Positions 40,451 to 49,027 of a stretch of DNA of 64,000 nucleotides are shown in pieces. Position 1 is the stretch's first letter; every line of letters starts with the position of its first letter. Below the pieces are notes generated by a model. The model was not told the origin of the DNA. It searched no databases and saw only the letters and a list, made by a program, of their open reading frames with translations. The position numbers and the translations under genes were made by a program. Source of the DNA: a virus; IMG/VR virus record IMGVR_UViG_3300044620_001883, positions 1-64,000 of that record, one strand, 5' to 3'.

Positions 40451-43400
40451 ATGAACGGCATGCTTGAGAAACTCACAGATATGGAGCAAACCGAACAACC
40501 TTACCCGTCGTTTCCAGCGCCGACTCCCGAGCCGGAGGCAGCCACGCCGAAGGTGTGCGCTGAACCTTTTGAAGTGCCGGAGAATTGGAACGTTAGCAGA
40601 CGTCATCAGGATCGAGTTGTGGTGGCCGGCCGAGGGTCCAAACAATCCTCCATCATGTTCCTCTCCAGCAGTGTTCTGGAAGAGGAGGTGCTGGAGGAGG
40701 AGCAGGGTACCTACGGGGCTGTGTTCAAACGCAAACCTGCGTACTTGAAAGGCCCGCACGGCGCGGCTCTAAAGGACATGTGTATGTCCGTGGGTGTAGC
40801 GGTTGACAGTGACGTGTACTACACGGCGGTGTGCAAATGGTTGCTGCCCAAGGAGACACGGCTCAACCCCAAGGCAGGGGACATATCCCCCGGTCTGGCG
40901 TGTCTGCGGCGTGAGCTGACGGAGGTAAAGCCCAAGATTGTGGTGGCTTTCGGCAAGGCCGCCTTCGAGTTCTTGGTGCCGATACGGTTCAAATTTGGCG
41001 ATGCCATCGGGGCCTGGTTCTGGAGCGATGAGTTCCAGTGTCGCGTCATGCCCATGAACCACCAGTACTACGTGGCGGCCAAGCCTGAATGGATGGAGCG
41101 GTTTCGGATGGACATGGCCCAGGTGAAACAGGCCCTCGACGAATCTCGGGGTATCCTGGTCAACAGGATACCGTTGCATTACCGAACTGTCACGAACGCC
41201 GCGGAACTGCGGCAGCTTGTAAAGGACCTGCAACCATACAAGCTGCTATGTCCTGACTGTGAGTGGCACGGCAGGAGCCACGCATCAGGCCAGTTGCGTT
41301 CGCTCCAGATTGGCTGGCTGCCGGGGCATGCGGCGTACATCAGGTTCATGGACGACAAGCTCAACTACGTCTTTGACGTGGACTACCGGGCGGCCGGGGC
41401 GATTCTGGCGGAAGTGTGGGATCAGCCGGACGTGGAGCTGGTCGGACATCACATATCTGCGGATTTACCCTGGCTTGCGGAGTGGTTAGGATTGACCTGG
41501 TGGGGCAAGACAAGACTTGATACTGAGTTCGCGTACCAGTGCTGCAACGAACATGGTGACCGCGGGTTGGAGCGTATGTCCCTCCGGTACACAGATCTTG
41601 GCAGGTATGAGATGGAGCTGGAGTTCTGGAAGAAGGACCACAGGGCGGACGTGGAGGGTGGCTACGGTCTGATCCCGGATGAGATACTGATCCCCTACGC
41701 TCTCCGGGACGTTGACGTCCCGTTGCGTGCTCTGCCTTACATCGAGAAGGACTTAGAGCAGCAGGGCATGCTTGAGTACTACCGGACGATCATGAACCCG
41801 TTTGTGACGGATGTGTTCACGCAGTTCGCCATCACGGGGCTGCCGATGAACATGGAGCTCATGGATGAGATGCGCATGTTGTACGGGTTCGTCTACCAGG
41901 AGATGGAGCGGATCTTCCGCGACAACATCTACGCAGAGGCCTGGTTGCTACTGGCGCGCAATGCGGTGGAGATGCTGCCGAACCTCAAGGGGCTGGAAGA
42001 CGCGGAGCTGCGGCGCACGCTTGCAATATCTGTATCGAGTTCCTGGGGGCCCAGGCTCCGGCAGGTCTACGAGGACGCCATGGCCGACGCAAAGGACGCG
42101 GCGGCGGCACTGCGTGTTTTCTTGCAAGAGTCCATGGGACTGCCGTTGGAATCTCTCTCAAAGGAGGAGGAGCGCTGCATTGTGCAGTCCATTGAGCACG
42201 CCCACGGGGCTGCCGGTTTCAATTTACGCTCCGTGACGGACATGCGGCGTTGGTTGTTTGATGTGAAAGGTTACACACCAGTCAAGAGTACTGCCAACAA
42301 AGCCAAGGGGGTACCGGCCACAGACTGGGCAAAGGTGATGTCCTGGAAGCCGGCAAAACGTGAAGGTCTCGTGCCGGCCGTGGACAAACAAACTTTGCAG
42401 ATCCTCTCGGCCGCCAACCAGGATCCGGTATTGATGGAGTTGCTGGAGCTCAATGCGGTGGGCAATATCCGGAAGGCTTTCCTGAAGGAACCGGAGCGCA
42501 ACGAGGCGGGGGAGATTACGGAGGAGGCCGGACTACACGCGTGGGTGGCACCAGACAAGCGGGTGCATGGGCAAATGTCCATGACGGAGACATCCCGTCC
42601 GCGTGCCTGGAATCCGAACAGCCTCAACTGGCCCTCATATGTCCAGGATCGGATCCTGTCTGGGATGGCGCGCATCCTGGAATATGTTCACGCAGAAGGC
42701 AGACTTCCCGCCATTTTTCAGAAGTACCTGAAACAGAAATTGCCAGCTCTGCGGCACTGCGTGCAAGCTCCGCCTGGTCTGTGTTTTGTGGAGTCCGACT
42801 TCCAGACAGCCGAGGTGCTGGGCCTGGCGTACATTTCGGGTGATGAAAATTTGATCCGGATCATGACGGAACCGGATCAGCAGTTCGCGATCACAACCAA
42901 GGGGGAGAAGGTGCGGGTGGGTTATGCCAGCGACTGTGGTATTGCACCGCGAGCGCAGGAGCAGCGTTTCATCATGAGTGTGTGGGAAGAGGGCAAGTTT
43001 ATACGCAACGTTCAGGAATCTGAGCTGAAGCGAAATCCGGACGGTTCTCTGCGCCATCCCAAAGCGGATCTACACTGGTCCCTGGCGGAGATGTTCCAGG
43101 AACGCCCGCGCGAACTGATGACCAACAAGAAGGACCGAGGAGCCGGAAAAGCTGGCAACTTCAAGACAGCATACGGCTCGACGCCCGGCACACTGGAACG
43201 CAGTATTGAGGCGGACACAGGCTTCAAGCCGGAGCCCGGTACTGGGGAGAAAATCCTGACAGCTTTGGAGAAGCGCCAACCAAAAGCTGTGGCGTTCCTG
43301 AACGCGCAGGAAGACAAGGTTCTGGATCCTGGTTACTTGCGTGCAGCATCAGGTAAACTGCGGCACTTTGTGGCACCCCCGAACGTGTACGGGCTATCTA

Positions 43401-43876
43401 GCAGTTTGACCCGGTCGATCATCTCAGCACAGGCTCGTGAGGCGAGAAACTACTTCATGCAGGAGTCGGTGGCGGCTACAGCTCTTCGGGCTGCGTACTG
43501 GCTGATGCAGTTCAAGCGGCGGTACAACCTCGAGGGTGTGCCTATTACGGTCCTGTACGACAGCGTGGTCACCATGTGCCCCTACCACGAGCGAAAGCTG
43601 TGGGCCAAGGCGCATGAACTGTGCATGTACAGAGCCAACGGGTGGGAGTACCATGGACGCGTTCTGAACTACTCGATCGACACGGAAGTCAATGCCGGGT
43701 GGTCGCTGCCCTACAAGTACGTACCAGGGCAGCGTCATATGGACGCGCTGTTGTCGCGTGACGAGTACGCGCCCACCCCTTCCCATTTACGGGCAGCAGA
43801 AGCATGGTTGGATTCGTCGAATGAGTTCTTCAAGCAGAACCCTCGCGCGAGTCTGAACACGTGCTTGTTCAGCTAG
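40451..43876 (+). CDS. polA: DNA polymerase, family A, with N-terminal UDG-like domain
   Basis: 1141 residues. Residues about 60-235 resemble family 4/5 uracil-DNA glycosylase (YTAVCKWLLPKETRLNP, then LRRELTEVKPKIVVAFGKAAFEFL), as in SPO1-type polymerases. The catalytic GExPGxxED loop is missing, so this part is probably inactive. The 3'-5' exonuclease has DCEWHG (near 267), GHHISADLPWL and YALRDVDVPL. Polymerase motif A is ESDFQTAEVLGLAYISGD (Asp near 782). Motif B is KAGNFKTAYG (near 900). Motif C is LYDSVV (near 1035), where the usual HDE is YDS. Replicative polymerase of the phage. Confidence 0.92.
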   Translation: MNGMLEKLTDMEQTEQPYPSFPAPTPEPEAATPKVCAEPFEVPENWNVSRRHQDRVVVAGRGSKQSSIMFLSSSVLEEEVLEEEQGTYGAVFKRKPAYLKGPHGAALKDMCMSVGVAVDSDVYYTAVCKWLLPKETRLNPKAGDISPGLACLRRELTEVKPKIVVAFGKAAFEFLVPIRFKFGDAIGAWFWSDEFQCRVMPMNHQYYVAAKPEWMERFRMDMAQVKQALDESRGILVNRIPLHYRTVTNAAELRQLVKDLQPYKLLCPDCEWHGRSHASGQLRSLQIGWLPGHAAYIRFMDDKLNYVFDVDYRAAGAILAEVWDQPDVELVGHHISADLPWLAEWLGLTWWGKTRLDTEFAYQCCNEHGDRGLERMSLRYTDLGRYEMELEFWKKDHRADVEGGYGLIPDEILIPYALRDVDVPLRALPYIEKDLEQQGMLEYYRTIMNPFVTDVFTQFAITGLPMNMELMDEMRMLYGFVYQEMERIFRDNIYAEAWLLLARNAVEMLPNLKGLEDAELRRTLAISVSSSWGPRLRQVYEDAMADAKDAAAALRVFLQESMGLPLESLSKEEERCIVQSIEHAHGAAGFNLRSVTDMRRWLFDVKGYTPVKSTANKAKGVPATDWAKVMSWKPAKREGLVPAVDKQTLQILSAANQDPVLMELLELNAVGNIRKAFLKEPERNEAGEITEEAGLHAWVAPDKRVHGQMSMTETSRPRAWNPNSLNWPSYVQDRILSGMARILEYVHAEGRLPAIFQKYLKQKLPALRHCVQAPPGLCFVESDFQTAEVLGLAYISGDENLIRIMTEPDQQFAITTKGEKVRVGYASDCGIAPRAQEQRFIMSVWEEGKFIRNVQESELKRNPDGSLRHPKADLHWSLAEMFQERPRELMTNKKDRGAGKAGNFKTAYGSTPGTLERSIEADTGFKPEPGTGEKILTALEKRQPKAVAFLNAQEDKVLDPGYLRAASGKLRHFVAPPNVYGLSSSLTRSIISAQAREARNYFMQESVAATALRAAYWLMQFKRRYNLEGVPITVLYDSVVTMCPYHERKLWAKAHELCMYRANGWEYHGRVLNYSIDTEVNAGWSLPYKYVPGQRHMDALLSRDEYAPTPSHLRAAEAWLDSSNEFFKQNPRASLNTCLFS

Positions 43877-43880
43877 ACCA

Positions 43881-43933
43881 ACAGCAGTCTCTGAGGCTGC
43901 TGTAACTGCAGTAAAACTTTCGCACAAATGCGA
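43881..43933 (+). terminator. Two hairpins after the polymerase gene
   Basis: ACAGCAG/CTGCTGT (43881-43887/43897-43903) followed by TCGCA/TGCGA (43920-43924/43929-43933). The T content after either stem is modest, so termination strength is uncertain. Confidence 0.4.
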
Positions 43934-43965
43934 CAAGAAAAATGAGTGTTCAACGCTGCAATGGC

Positions 43966-43993
43966 TTGCACCTCACGTGATGCGTTTTAGATG
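43966..43993 (+). promoter_or_regulatory. Possible promoter for the FG-repeat gene
   Basis: TTGCAC (43966-43971) and TAGATG (43988-43993) with a 16-base spacer, ending 11 bases before the ATG at 44005. A weak match. It is supported by its position between a hairpin terminator and a gene that has its own terminator. Confidence 0.35.
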
Positions 43994-44004
43994 ATCGTTC
44001 CCTT

Positions 44005-45987
44005 ATGGCAACTCATATCCCAACTAAACAAACCAGCCGCCGACTCACCGGTGGCAGTGCAGCAGAAGAACAGATGGACGCAGGCTTCAGCTCTGTGATC
44101 AGCCTATTCCAACCAGGGGTTGAATGGATTCAACCTGGCGACAAACGTGTGAACTTGCAGGTGCGCTTCAAACCGGCCCACGACCCACAGTTGGATCCGC
44201 AGGACCCAGCGTTCAAGCTCTCGGTAGTTCCCTACCGCACCAACTCAATCGACGCGGAATCCGGTCACCCGTTCTTCAGCGCCTGGTATGTGCCGTATCG
44301 TTCGTATCGTTATCTGGGCAACCAGAAACTCTCGTTCGTGTCTCCTATCACACGTGGGGACAGTTATCCCGAAGCGGATCGCACTTGCCCTGTGGTGATG
44401 CTGCTGCGGTATTGCAAGAAACACGCGGAATACGCGCACCTGCTTGAAGAGCGCCCGCGCACTCCTGACAACAAGTACGGTAAGCCAATCCTCCAATGGC
44501 CCGGCACGAGCATGGCTTACAATGTTGTGGCCGCGCATCGTGATCAGCAAACCCCGAAGGACATGCTGCTCACGATTGATCGCGGCGGGCACTTGAACAT
44601 GGTGGATCAGCTGGATCGTGCGACTCCGCGTGCTGCTCCTCCGGACATGCTTTCCCCTACCGGGGCGCCTCTGAATCCCGCGGACCCGCGCTGGAAGCAG
44701 TTTATGCCGCCTCATCTGGTGGACCCCAAGTGGGAACAGTACATGCTCGGCGATATCACAGATCCCGCTCGTGGATTGTTGGCGACAGTGAAGCAAGTTC
44801 AGTCTGGTAACTCTTCCGCAACGCCATGGTGCCCAGTCTTCTCCACGGAGCCCGGTTGGCCCGCTGGTATCGTGCAGTACCCGCTGACACAGCAACAGCT
44901 TGAGAATCGTTACGATCTTCAGTCTGAAGATGTGATTCGCATCGAGCCCTTTCAGCGTCTTGTTGAGATCTTGATCGCCGACGGTTTCTTGCCGCGTGAT
45001 CTGATTGCTGTTGTCTGTGGTGGTATGTGTGACATCCCTGGAGGTGGTGCGCCCTCTCCGACTTACAAGTCGGCTGTCACGGGTTTTGCACAACCGTCCG
45101 ACGACGACATTCCGATGCAGCACCCCGCGCCAGCCCAGCAGGCTCCGGCCTTCGGAGGTCAACAGGCTCCAGCGCCTGCTTACCAAGCCCCAGCTTTCGG
45201 GGACCAGCAGGCTCCGGCCTTCGGAGGTCAACAGGCTCCAGCGCCTGCTTACCAAGCCCCAGCTTTCGGGGGCCAGCAGGCTCCAGTGCCCGCTTATCAG
45301 GCTCCGGCCTTTGGCGGTCAGCAGGCTCCAGTGCCCGCTTATCAGGCTCCAGCCTTTGGAGGTCAGCAGGCTCCAGCCTTTGGAGGTCAGCAGGCTCCCG
45401 CCTTCGGAGGTCAGCAGGCTCCCGCCTTCGGAGGTCAACAGGCTCCAGCGCCTGCTTATCAGGCTCCGGCCTTCGGAGGTCAACAGGCTCCAGCGCCTGC
45501 TTATCAGGCTCCGGCCTTCGGAGGTCAACAGGCTCCGGCCTTCGGTCAACCGGCAACCAGCCCGTTGGGCCATGAAGCGGACACTCCGTTTACGGCACCG
45601 CCTCCACCACCTCCACCTCCGCCTCCGCCTCCACCTCCGCCGCCTCCACCTCCACCTCCCGCGCCCGCCCAGTTTTTCTGGGTTGCTGAAAATGGTGTAA
45701 GTCGTGCGGAGCCGGTGGCACTGCATGACCTGGGCAAATGCCCACCTGAGGTCCGCGTGTGTAGCGTCGTGGATCCAAGTAAGGGGTGGCAGTCAATTGC
45801 AGACGTGCTCGGCACGGGCGTCTCCGTTGAAACCAACGACAGCAGCGCACTGACCGGACCGGAAATGCAGGAGTGGGCGGAACTCGACGCACAGTCGCGA
45901 AACCGCACCATGGACATGCCTGGTGAGCGGCTCATGCGCTTGGGTGCGCTGCAGCAACGGGCAAGGGCAGCAGGGCAATCCCTGTAA
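44005..45987 (+). CDS. FG-repeat/polyproline protein, possible ssDNA-binding protein
   Basis: 660 residues. The first 355 are globular (FKLSVVPYRTNSIDAES, PFFSAWYVPYRSYRY, RTCPVVMLLRYCKKHAEY) and could be a single-strand-binding domain, judging by length, charge and position between polymerase and recombinase. Residues about 375-515 are repeats of QQAPAFGG and PAYQAPAFGG with 12 Phe-Gly pairs. A run of 21 prolines follows. The C-terminal domain (FFWVAENGVSRAEPVALHDL, then GWQSIADVLG) resembles the GYF_2/DUF4339 type. It has its own terminator, suggesting a separately expressed, abundant protein. The function is uncertain. Confidence 0.6.
   Translation: MATHIPTKQTSRRLTGGSAAEEQMDAGFSSVISLFQPGVEWIQPGDKRVNLQVRFKPAHDPQLDPQDPAFKLSVVPYRTNSIDAESGHPFFSAWYVPYRSYRYLGNQKLSFVSPITRGDSYPEADRTCPVVMLLRYCKKHAEYAHLLEERPRTPDNKYGKPILQWPGTSMAYNVVAAHRDQQTPKDMLLTIDRGGHLNMVDQLDRATPRAAPPDMLSPTGAPLNPADPRWKQFMPPHLVDPKWEQYMLGDITDPARGLLATVKQVQSGNSSATPWCPVFSTEPGWPAGIVQYPLTQQQLENRYDLQSEDVIRIEPFQRLVEILIADGFLPRDLIAVVCGGMCDIPGGGAPSPTYKSAVTGFAQPSDDDIPMQHPAPAQQAPAFGGQQAPAPAYQAPAFGDQQAPAFGGQQAPAPAYQAPAFGGQQAPVPAYQAPAFGGQQAPVPAYQAPAFGGQQAPAFGGQQAPAFGGQQAPAFGGQQAPAPAYQAPAFGGQQAPAPAYQAPAFGGQQAPAFGQPATSPLGHEADTPFTAPPPPPPPPPPPPPPPPPPPPPAPAQFFWVAENGVSRAEPVALHDLGKCPPEVRVCSVVDPSKGWQSIADVLGTGVSVETNDSSALTGPEMQEWAELDAQSRNRTMDMPGERLMRLGALQQRARAAGQSL
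45130..45660 (+). repeat. Coding repeats: QQAPAFGG units and polyproline
   Basis: About 400 bases of near-identical units (CAGGCTCC...TTCGGAGGTCAACAG type) with alternating short (AFGGQQAP) and long (AFGGQQAPAPAYQAP) versions. CCN codons then encode 21 prolines (45598-45660). Unit number is likely to vary between relatives by slippage or recombination. Confidence 0.8.
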
Positions 45988-45998
45988 GTAGGTAATCC

Positions 45999-46031
45999 AA
46001 ACGTGACGGGGTCCGATCCCCCGTCACGTTT
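45999..46031 (+). terminator. Rho-independent terminator
   Basis: 13-pair stem (AAACGTGACGGGG and its complement), loop TCCGATC, running into TTTTGTT. A classical terminator, 12 bases after the stop of the FG-repeat gene. Confidence 0.85.
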
Positions 46032-46070
46032 TGTTCGTACTAGGAAGACAATCAGCCAGAGAGCAAAAAC

Positions 46071-47558
46071 ATGGCCAAACGCAAAACAACAAAGCCAGCA
46101 AAAGCGACGAAAGTGTGCAACAACACATCCCCGGACACAGCTGTTCCGGAGGTTGCGGAGGACATGACAGTCCCGCGTATCCATAATGCATCACGCAGCA
46201 ACGCAGGCGAATTCGACAGTGTGGCACAGGCGGAAGCAGGGCGGGCCAGGTCCGTGCAGGAGCAATTGTTGGAGATGGCCTCGCGGCGTACTTCCAACCC
46301 ACGCCCAGCGACCTACGCGCAAGCGTCCACAGTAAAGCAAACACAGCTACCACATGTGCATTTTCTGATGCAGTGGCTGACCGACAATTATGGGTACCCG
46401 GGCAGCGGTCTGGTTAATTTCGTGGGAGACACGAGTTGCGGCAAGACCACCAAAATGTTGACCGACGCCGCACACATCATGAAGGAACGCAATGCGCCCC
46501 TGCTGTACATGTCTTGTGAAGGCAAGGACAAGACTATGAGCCGCGATCGCATGCTTCGTTGCATGCACTCTGACCCGGTCATAGCACTCCAGCTGCTCAG
46601 TAATGTGTCTATCGAGTACACCCAGTCTGTGTTGCAGCTAATGCCTCAGATGGTCAATTGGGCCAAGGTTCAACGTGAAGGTTGCGGTAAGGGTAAAAAC
46701 GCCGCGGCAGGTCTGCCTATGTCGATCCCTTTGTTGATTATCGTGGATCCATTCAGCCGCCTCCTGAACGCCGTGGAGTCTGAGGGTAATGTGTCGTGGG
46801 ACAAAGTCGGCAAGGAGCAGCGTACTGAAGTGGGCACTCAGAAGGTGAACTTAGGACACTCCAAGTACGCCCAACACTTTTGCCGTTGGTTGCAATGTTT
46901 TGTGGATGAGTACAACGTGCTGGTGTTCGTTGCCCACAGCCGTAATGCTGATGTCGATTTCGACGGTTCCGCGGCACGGGCTGTGCAGGGTATGTCCGAG
47001 TGGAAGTCCCACCTGATGCGCTACAAGTTCCTGGGCATGAGCGCTTTCGAGAGTCTGGCAGCCTTGACCTTCATCATGACATCCTTAGAGCTTATCAAGG
47101 ATCCATTCGAGAAAAAATTGATCGTGTCCAAAAGGGTGCGCTGTCGTTTGCGCAAACAGTCACACGGAATAGGTGAACGGTTGTGTTCTTGGGAACTGCG
47201 CATGGAGCACAAGAAGTTCGACCTCGATCAGGGAAAGACATATCTGGATCCTCCGATTCACTACAGCGAAGGTTTCTGCGACATGCTGCAGGAGCAAAAA
47301 CTGCTCGGTGTGCGCATCAACGAGGAAGGCCTGGTGTCCGTCGGCGATCTGGGTTTGAAAGGCTTGACCCCGCTGCAAGTGGATCTGCACCTGCATCGCG
47401 ACAAGGCGCTGATCAACAACCTGGGCATTCAGCTGGGTATCAACGGGTACGTGAACCTGGTGGAAGACATTGTGACCTCCGTGAAGGAAACCAGCGATGC
47501 CAAAGTGAAGAAAACCAGCGATGCCAAAGTGAAGAAAACCAGCGATGCCAAAGTCTAA
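46071..47558 (+). CDS. RecA/UvsX-like recombinase
   Basis: 495 residues. RecA-type ATPase core with Walker A FVGDTSCGKTTK (near 118-126) and Walker B IPLLIIVDPFS (near 222). A catalytic acidic residue lies in LLYMSCEGKD, and VLVFVAHSR forms the strand before loop 2. The N-terminal 90 residues are an Ala/Thr/Ser extension. The C-terminal part is longer than in RecA and ends with three 8-residue repeats (KKTSDAKV). It would coat ssDNA and pair strands for recombination-dependent replication with SbcCD and the UvsW-like helicase. A DnaB-like or KaiC-like role is a less likely alternative. Confidence 0.7.
   Translation: MAKRKTTKPAKATKVCNNTSPDTAVPEVAEDMTVPRIHNASRSNAGEFDSVAQAEAGRARSVQEQLLEMASRRTSNPRPATYAQASTVKQTQLPHVHFLMQWLTDNYGYPGSGLVNFVGDTSCGKTTKMLTDAAHIMKERNAPLLYMSCEGKDKTMSRDRMLRCMHSDPVIALQLLSNVSIEYTQSVLQLMPQMVNWAKVQREGCGKGKNAAAGLPMSIPLLIIVDPFSRLLNAVESEGNVSWDKVGKEQRTEVGTQKVNLGHSKYAQHFCRWLQCFVDEYNVLVFVAHSRNADVDFDGSAARAVQGMSEWKSHLMRYKFLGMSAFESLAALTFIMTSLELIKDPFEKKLIVSKRVRCRLRKQSHGIGERLCSWELRMEHKKFDLDQGKTYLDPPIHYSEGFCDMLQEQKLLGVRINEEGLVSVGDLGLKGLTPLQVDLHLHRDKALINNLGIQLGINGYVNLVEDIVTSVKETSDAKVKKTSDAKVKKTSDAKV
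47481..47552 (+). repeat. Three tandem 24-base repeats at the end of the recombinase gene
   Basis: Units at 47481-47504, 47505-47528 and 47529-47552 (the first with one change) encode KETSDAKV/KKTSDAKV. Each contains ATGCCAAAG. In the first two units it is followed at once by TGA (a three-codon mini-ORF). In the last it is the start of the next gene. Confidence 0.85.
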
Positions 47559-47985
47559 CAACGAAGCGATCAAAGTCTCCGAGCAACAAACGCTCGGGTG
47601 GTTGTGGCGTGCCTTGAAGCTCTCGGGAAGAGCGCCGAGAGCACTGGATGAATTGACAGAGGCGCATTTTTTGCAGCTTGATGAAGCATACCCGCTCCCG
47701 GTCGGATGGGATCGTGTGTTCATAACCTGTGTGGCGTTTCCGGTGTGCCGTGACATCTGGCAGGACAACGCTGACTCCATTGTTCATGACCTGCTCAGTC
47801 AGGCCCGCGCAGGTGTGTTATTGGTCTCCGATTCGACGGTGGTGCGGAGCGCGGAGAACCTGCACCTGATCTACGGCGACACGCCCCACGTGGATCCTTT
47901 GAGCTTCGACCTGGACACGCCCCCACAATTGGTACATCCCGGCTGGCAGATAGCTTGTGAAAAATTGAAGAGGCATTTTGCATGA
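47545..47985 (+). CDS. Unknown 146-residue protein
   Basis: Starts inside the last 24-base repeat, overlapping the recombinase gene by 14 bases. Globular, mixed: WLWRALKLSGRAPRALDELTE, then WDRVFITCVAFPVCRDIWQD, then RAGVLLVSDSTVVRSAENLH. No family recognised. Overlaps the next gene by 4 bases. Confidence 0.6.
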   Translation: MPKSNNEAIKVSEQQTLGWLWRALKLSGRAPRALDELTEAHFLQLDEAYPLPVGWDRVFITCVAFPVCRDIWQDNADSIVHDLLSQARAGVLLVSDSTVVRSAENLHLIYGDTPHVDPLSFDLDTPPQLVHPGWQIACEKLKRHFA

Positions 47986-48425
47986 TGCGCAGCAGACGAA
48001 ACATCAAGAAATGGTACGAGATACTTTTAGCCGTCGAGGATAACTGGCGGCCGGCGGCTGATGATATTGTGGAGCGAAACTACAGTGCGGCGGAGTTGTG
48101 CGTACCGGCCGCGGAGTTCGGTTCCGGGTCGACCATCTTGGATGTGGCTTTCTACTTCCAGAGCCCAAACTTGGAAGGCATGCGCAGGCAGCTGCGCATG
48201 TTCGATATTTTGCACATGTGTGTTAACACCCAACAAGCCTCGGGCGGTGCCAACTTCAGTGCCATCGACTTCTTGTTGGTTCCGCGCGAAAGACTGCGTG
48301 AGTTTGTGTGCCTGACCGCAGCTGGGCGCTTGCCTTTTGCGGACCCAAACATCCCAGAACTGTGCATGGTTCAACTGGGACGTTCGTTCCAGAAGTCATT
48401 CAGGAAGGAACTGCGCACGGCATGA
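47982..48425 (+). CDS. Unknown 147-residue protein
   Basis: Starts with a basic MMRSRRNIKKWYEIL, then PNLEGMRRQLRMFDILHMCV and AIDFLLVPRERLREFVCL. Mixed alpha/beta. No family recognised. Overlaps neighbours by 4 bases on each side. Confidence 0.6.
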   Translation: MMRSRRNIKKWYEILLAVEDNWRPAADDIVERNYSAAELCVPAAEFGSGSTILDVAFYFQSPNLEGMRRQLRMFDILHMCVNTQQASGGANFSAIDFLLVPRERLREFVCLTAAGRLPFADPNIPELCMVQLGRSFQKSFRKELRTA

Positions 48426-49027
48426 CACCGTCATTCAGCCAGCCCGCCCTTGTATATTTTTACTCACCCCTTCCAGGTGGGTTGGTTGATTTGACCCAGG
48501 GTTGTATCAACACACCCGTGTTGCCAGGTACTCCTGACGTGGACGTCGTGTGTCAGATCGTTACAGAAGCAGGCATCCACGCACCCTTTGCTGTAGTCGA
48601 TTCGGGCAGGCTGGTACCATCCAGTGCAGGGTTGTCACAGCTGATCGGGATAATAGAAACTGCGTCAACCTCACAGCAATGGTACAGTCCACATGCTCGG
48701 AGTGTGCTAGCGCGGTACGCGCAGTGGGCGCTGTGGCAGGATCAGCTCTTCCGGGAACAGAAGGGGTTACAACCACCCGCGTACTGGCAACCGACATTGA
48801 GTTTCCTGGATCCTGTTCAGGAACTCAACAGCCCCGCCTACATGGCTTTGCAGGACAGGCAGTCCTGGACTGCTGTGAAGGTGTTGCAGCTTTTCCCGTC
48901 TTTACTGCCGGAAGGCGCTGACAGGTCAAAATGGCCGCTGGTCGAACCGTGGGTTGCCGCTATGATCTGGTTCAATCTTGCTAAATTCTTACACACGCAC
49001 TCGAAATGTCCCAACCTCGTTACATAG
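48422..49027 (+). CDS. Unknown 201-residue protein
   Basis: ATG 48422, ATGA overlap. Contains ALVYFYSPLPGGLVDL, VAGIH-like strands (IVTEAGIHAPFAVVDSGRLV) and a Trp-rich helical C-terminus (KWPLVEPWVAAMIWFNLAKF). No family recognised. Overlaps the RecQ gene by 22 bases. Confidence 0.6.
   Translation: MTPSFSQPALVYFYSPLPGGLVDLTQGCINTPVLPGTPDVDVVCQIVTEAGIHAPFAVVDSGRLVPSSAGLSQLIGIIETASTSQQWYSPHARSVLARYAQWALWQDQLFREQKGLQPPAYWQPTLSFLDPVQELNSPAYMALQDRQSWTAVKVLQLFPSLLPEGADRSKWPLVEPWVAAMIWFNLAKFLHTHSKCPNLVT

Noticed and set aside
45130-45550. Regularly spaced repeats resembling a CRISPR array
   Set aside because: Repeats are continuous in-frame coding units without unique spacers.
44245-45726. 493-codon minus-strand open frame opposite the FG-repeat gene
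   Set aside because: Its repeats (RSLLTSEG) are the reverse-complement shadow of the QQAPAFGG repeats, and the sense frame has globular domains and a terminator.
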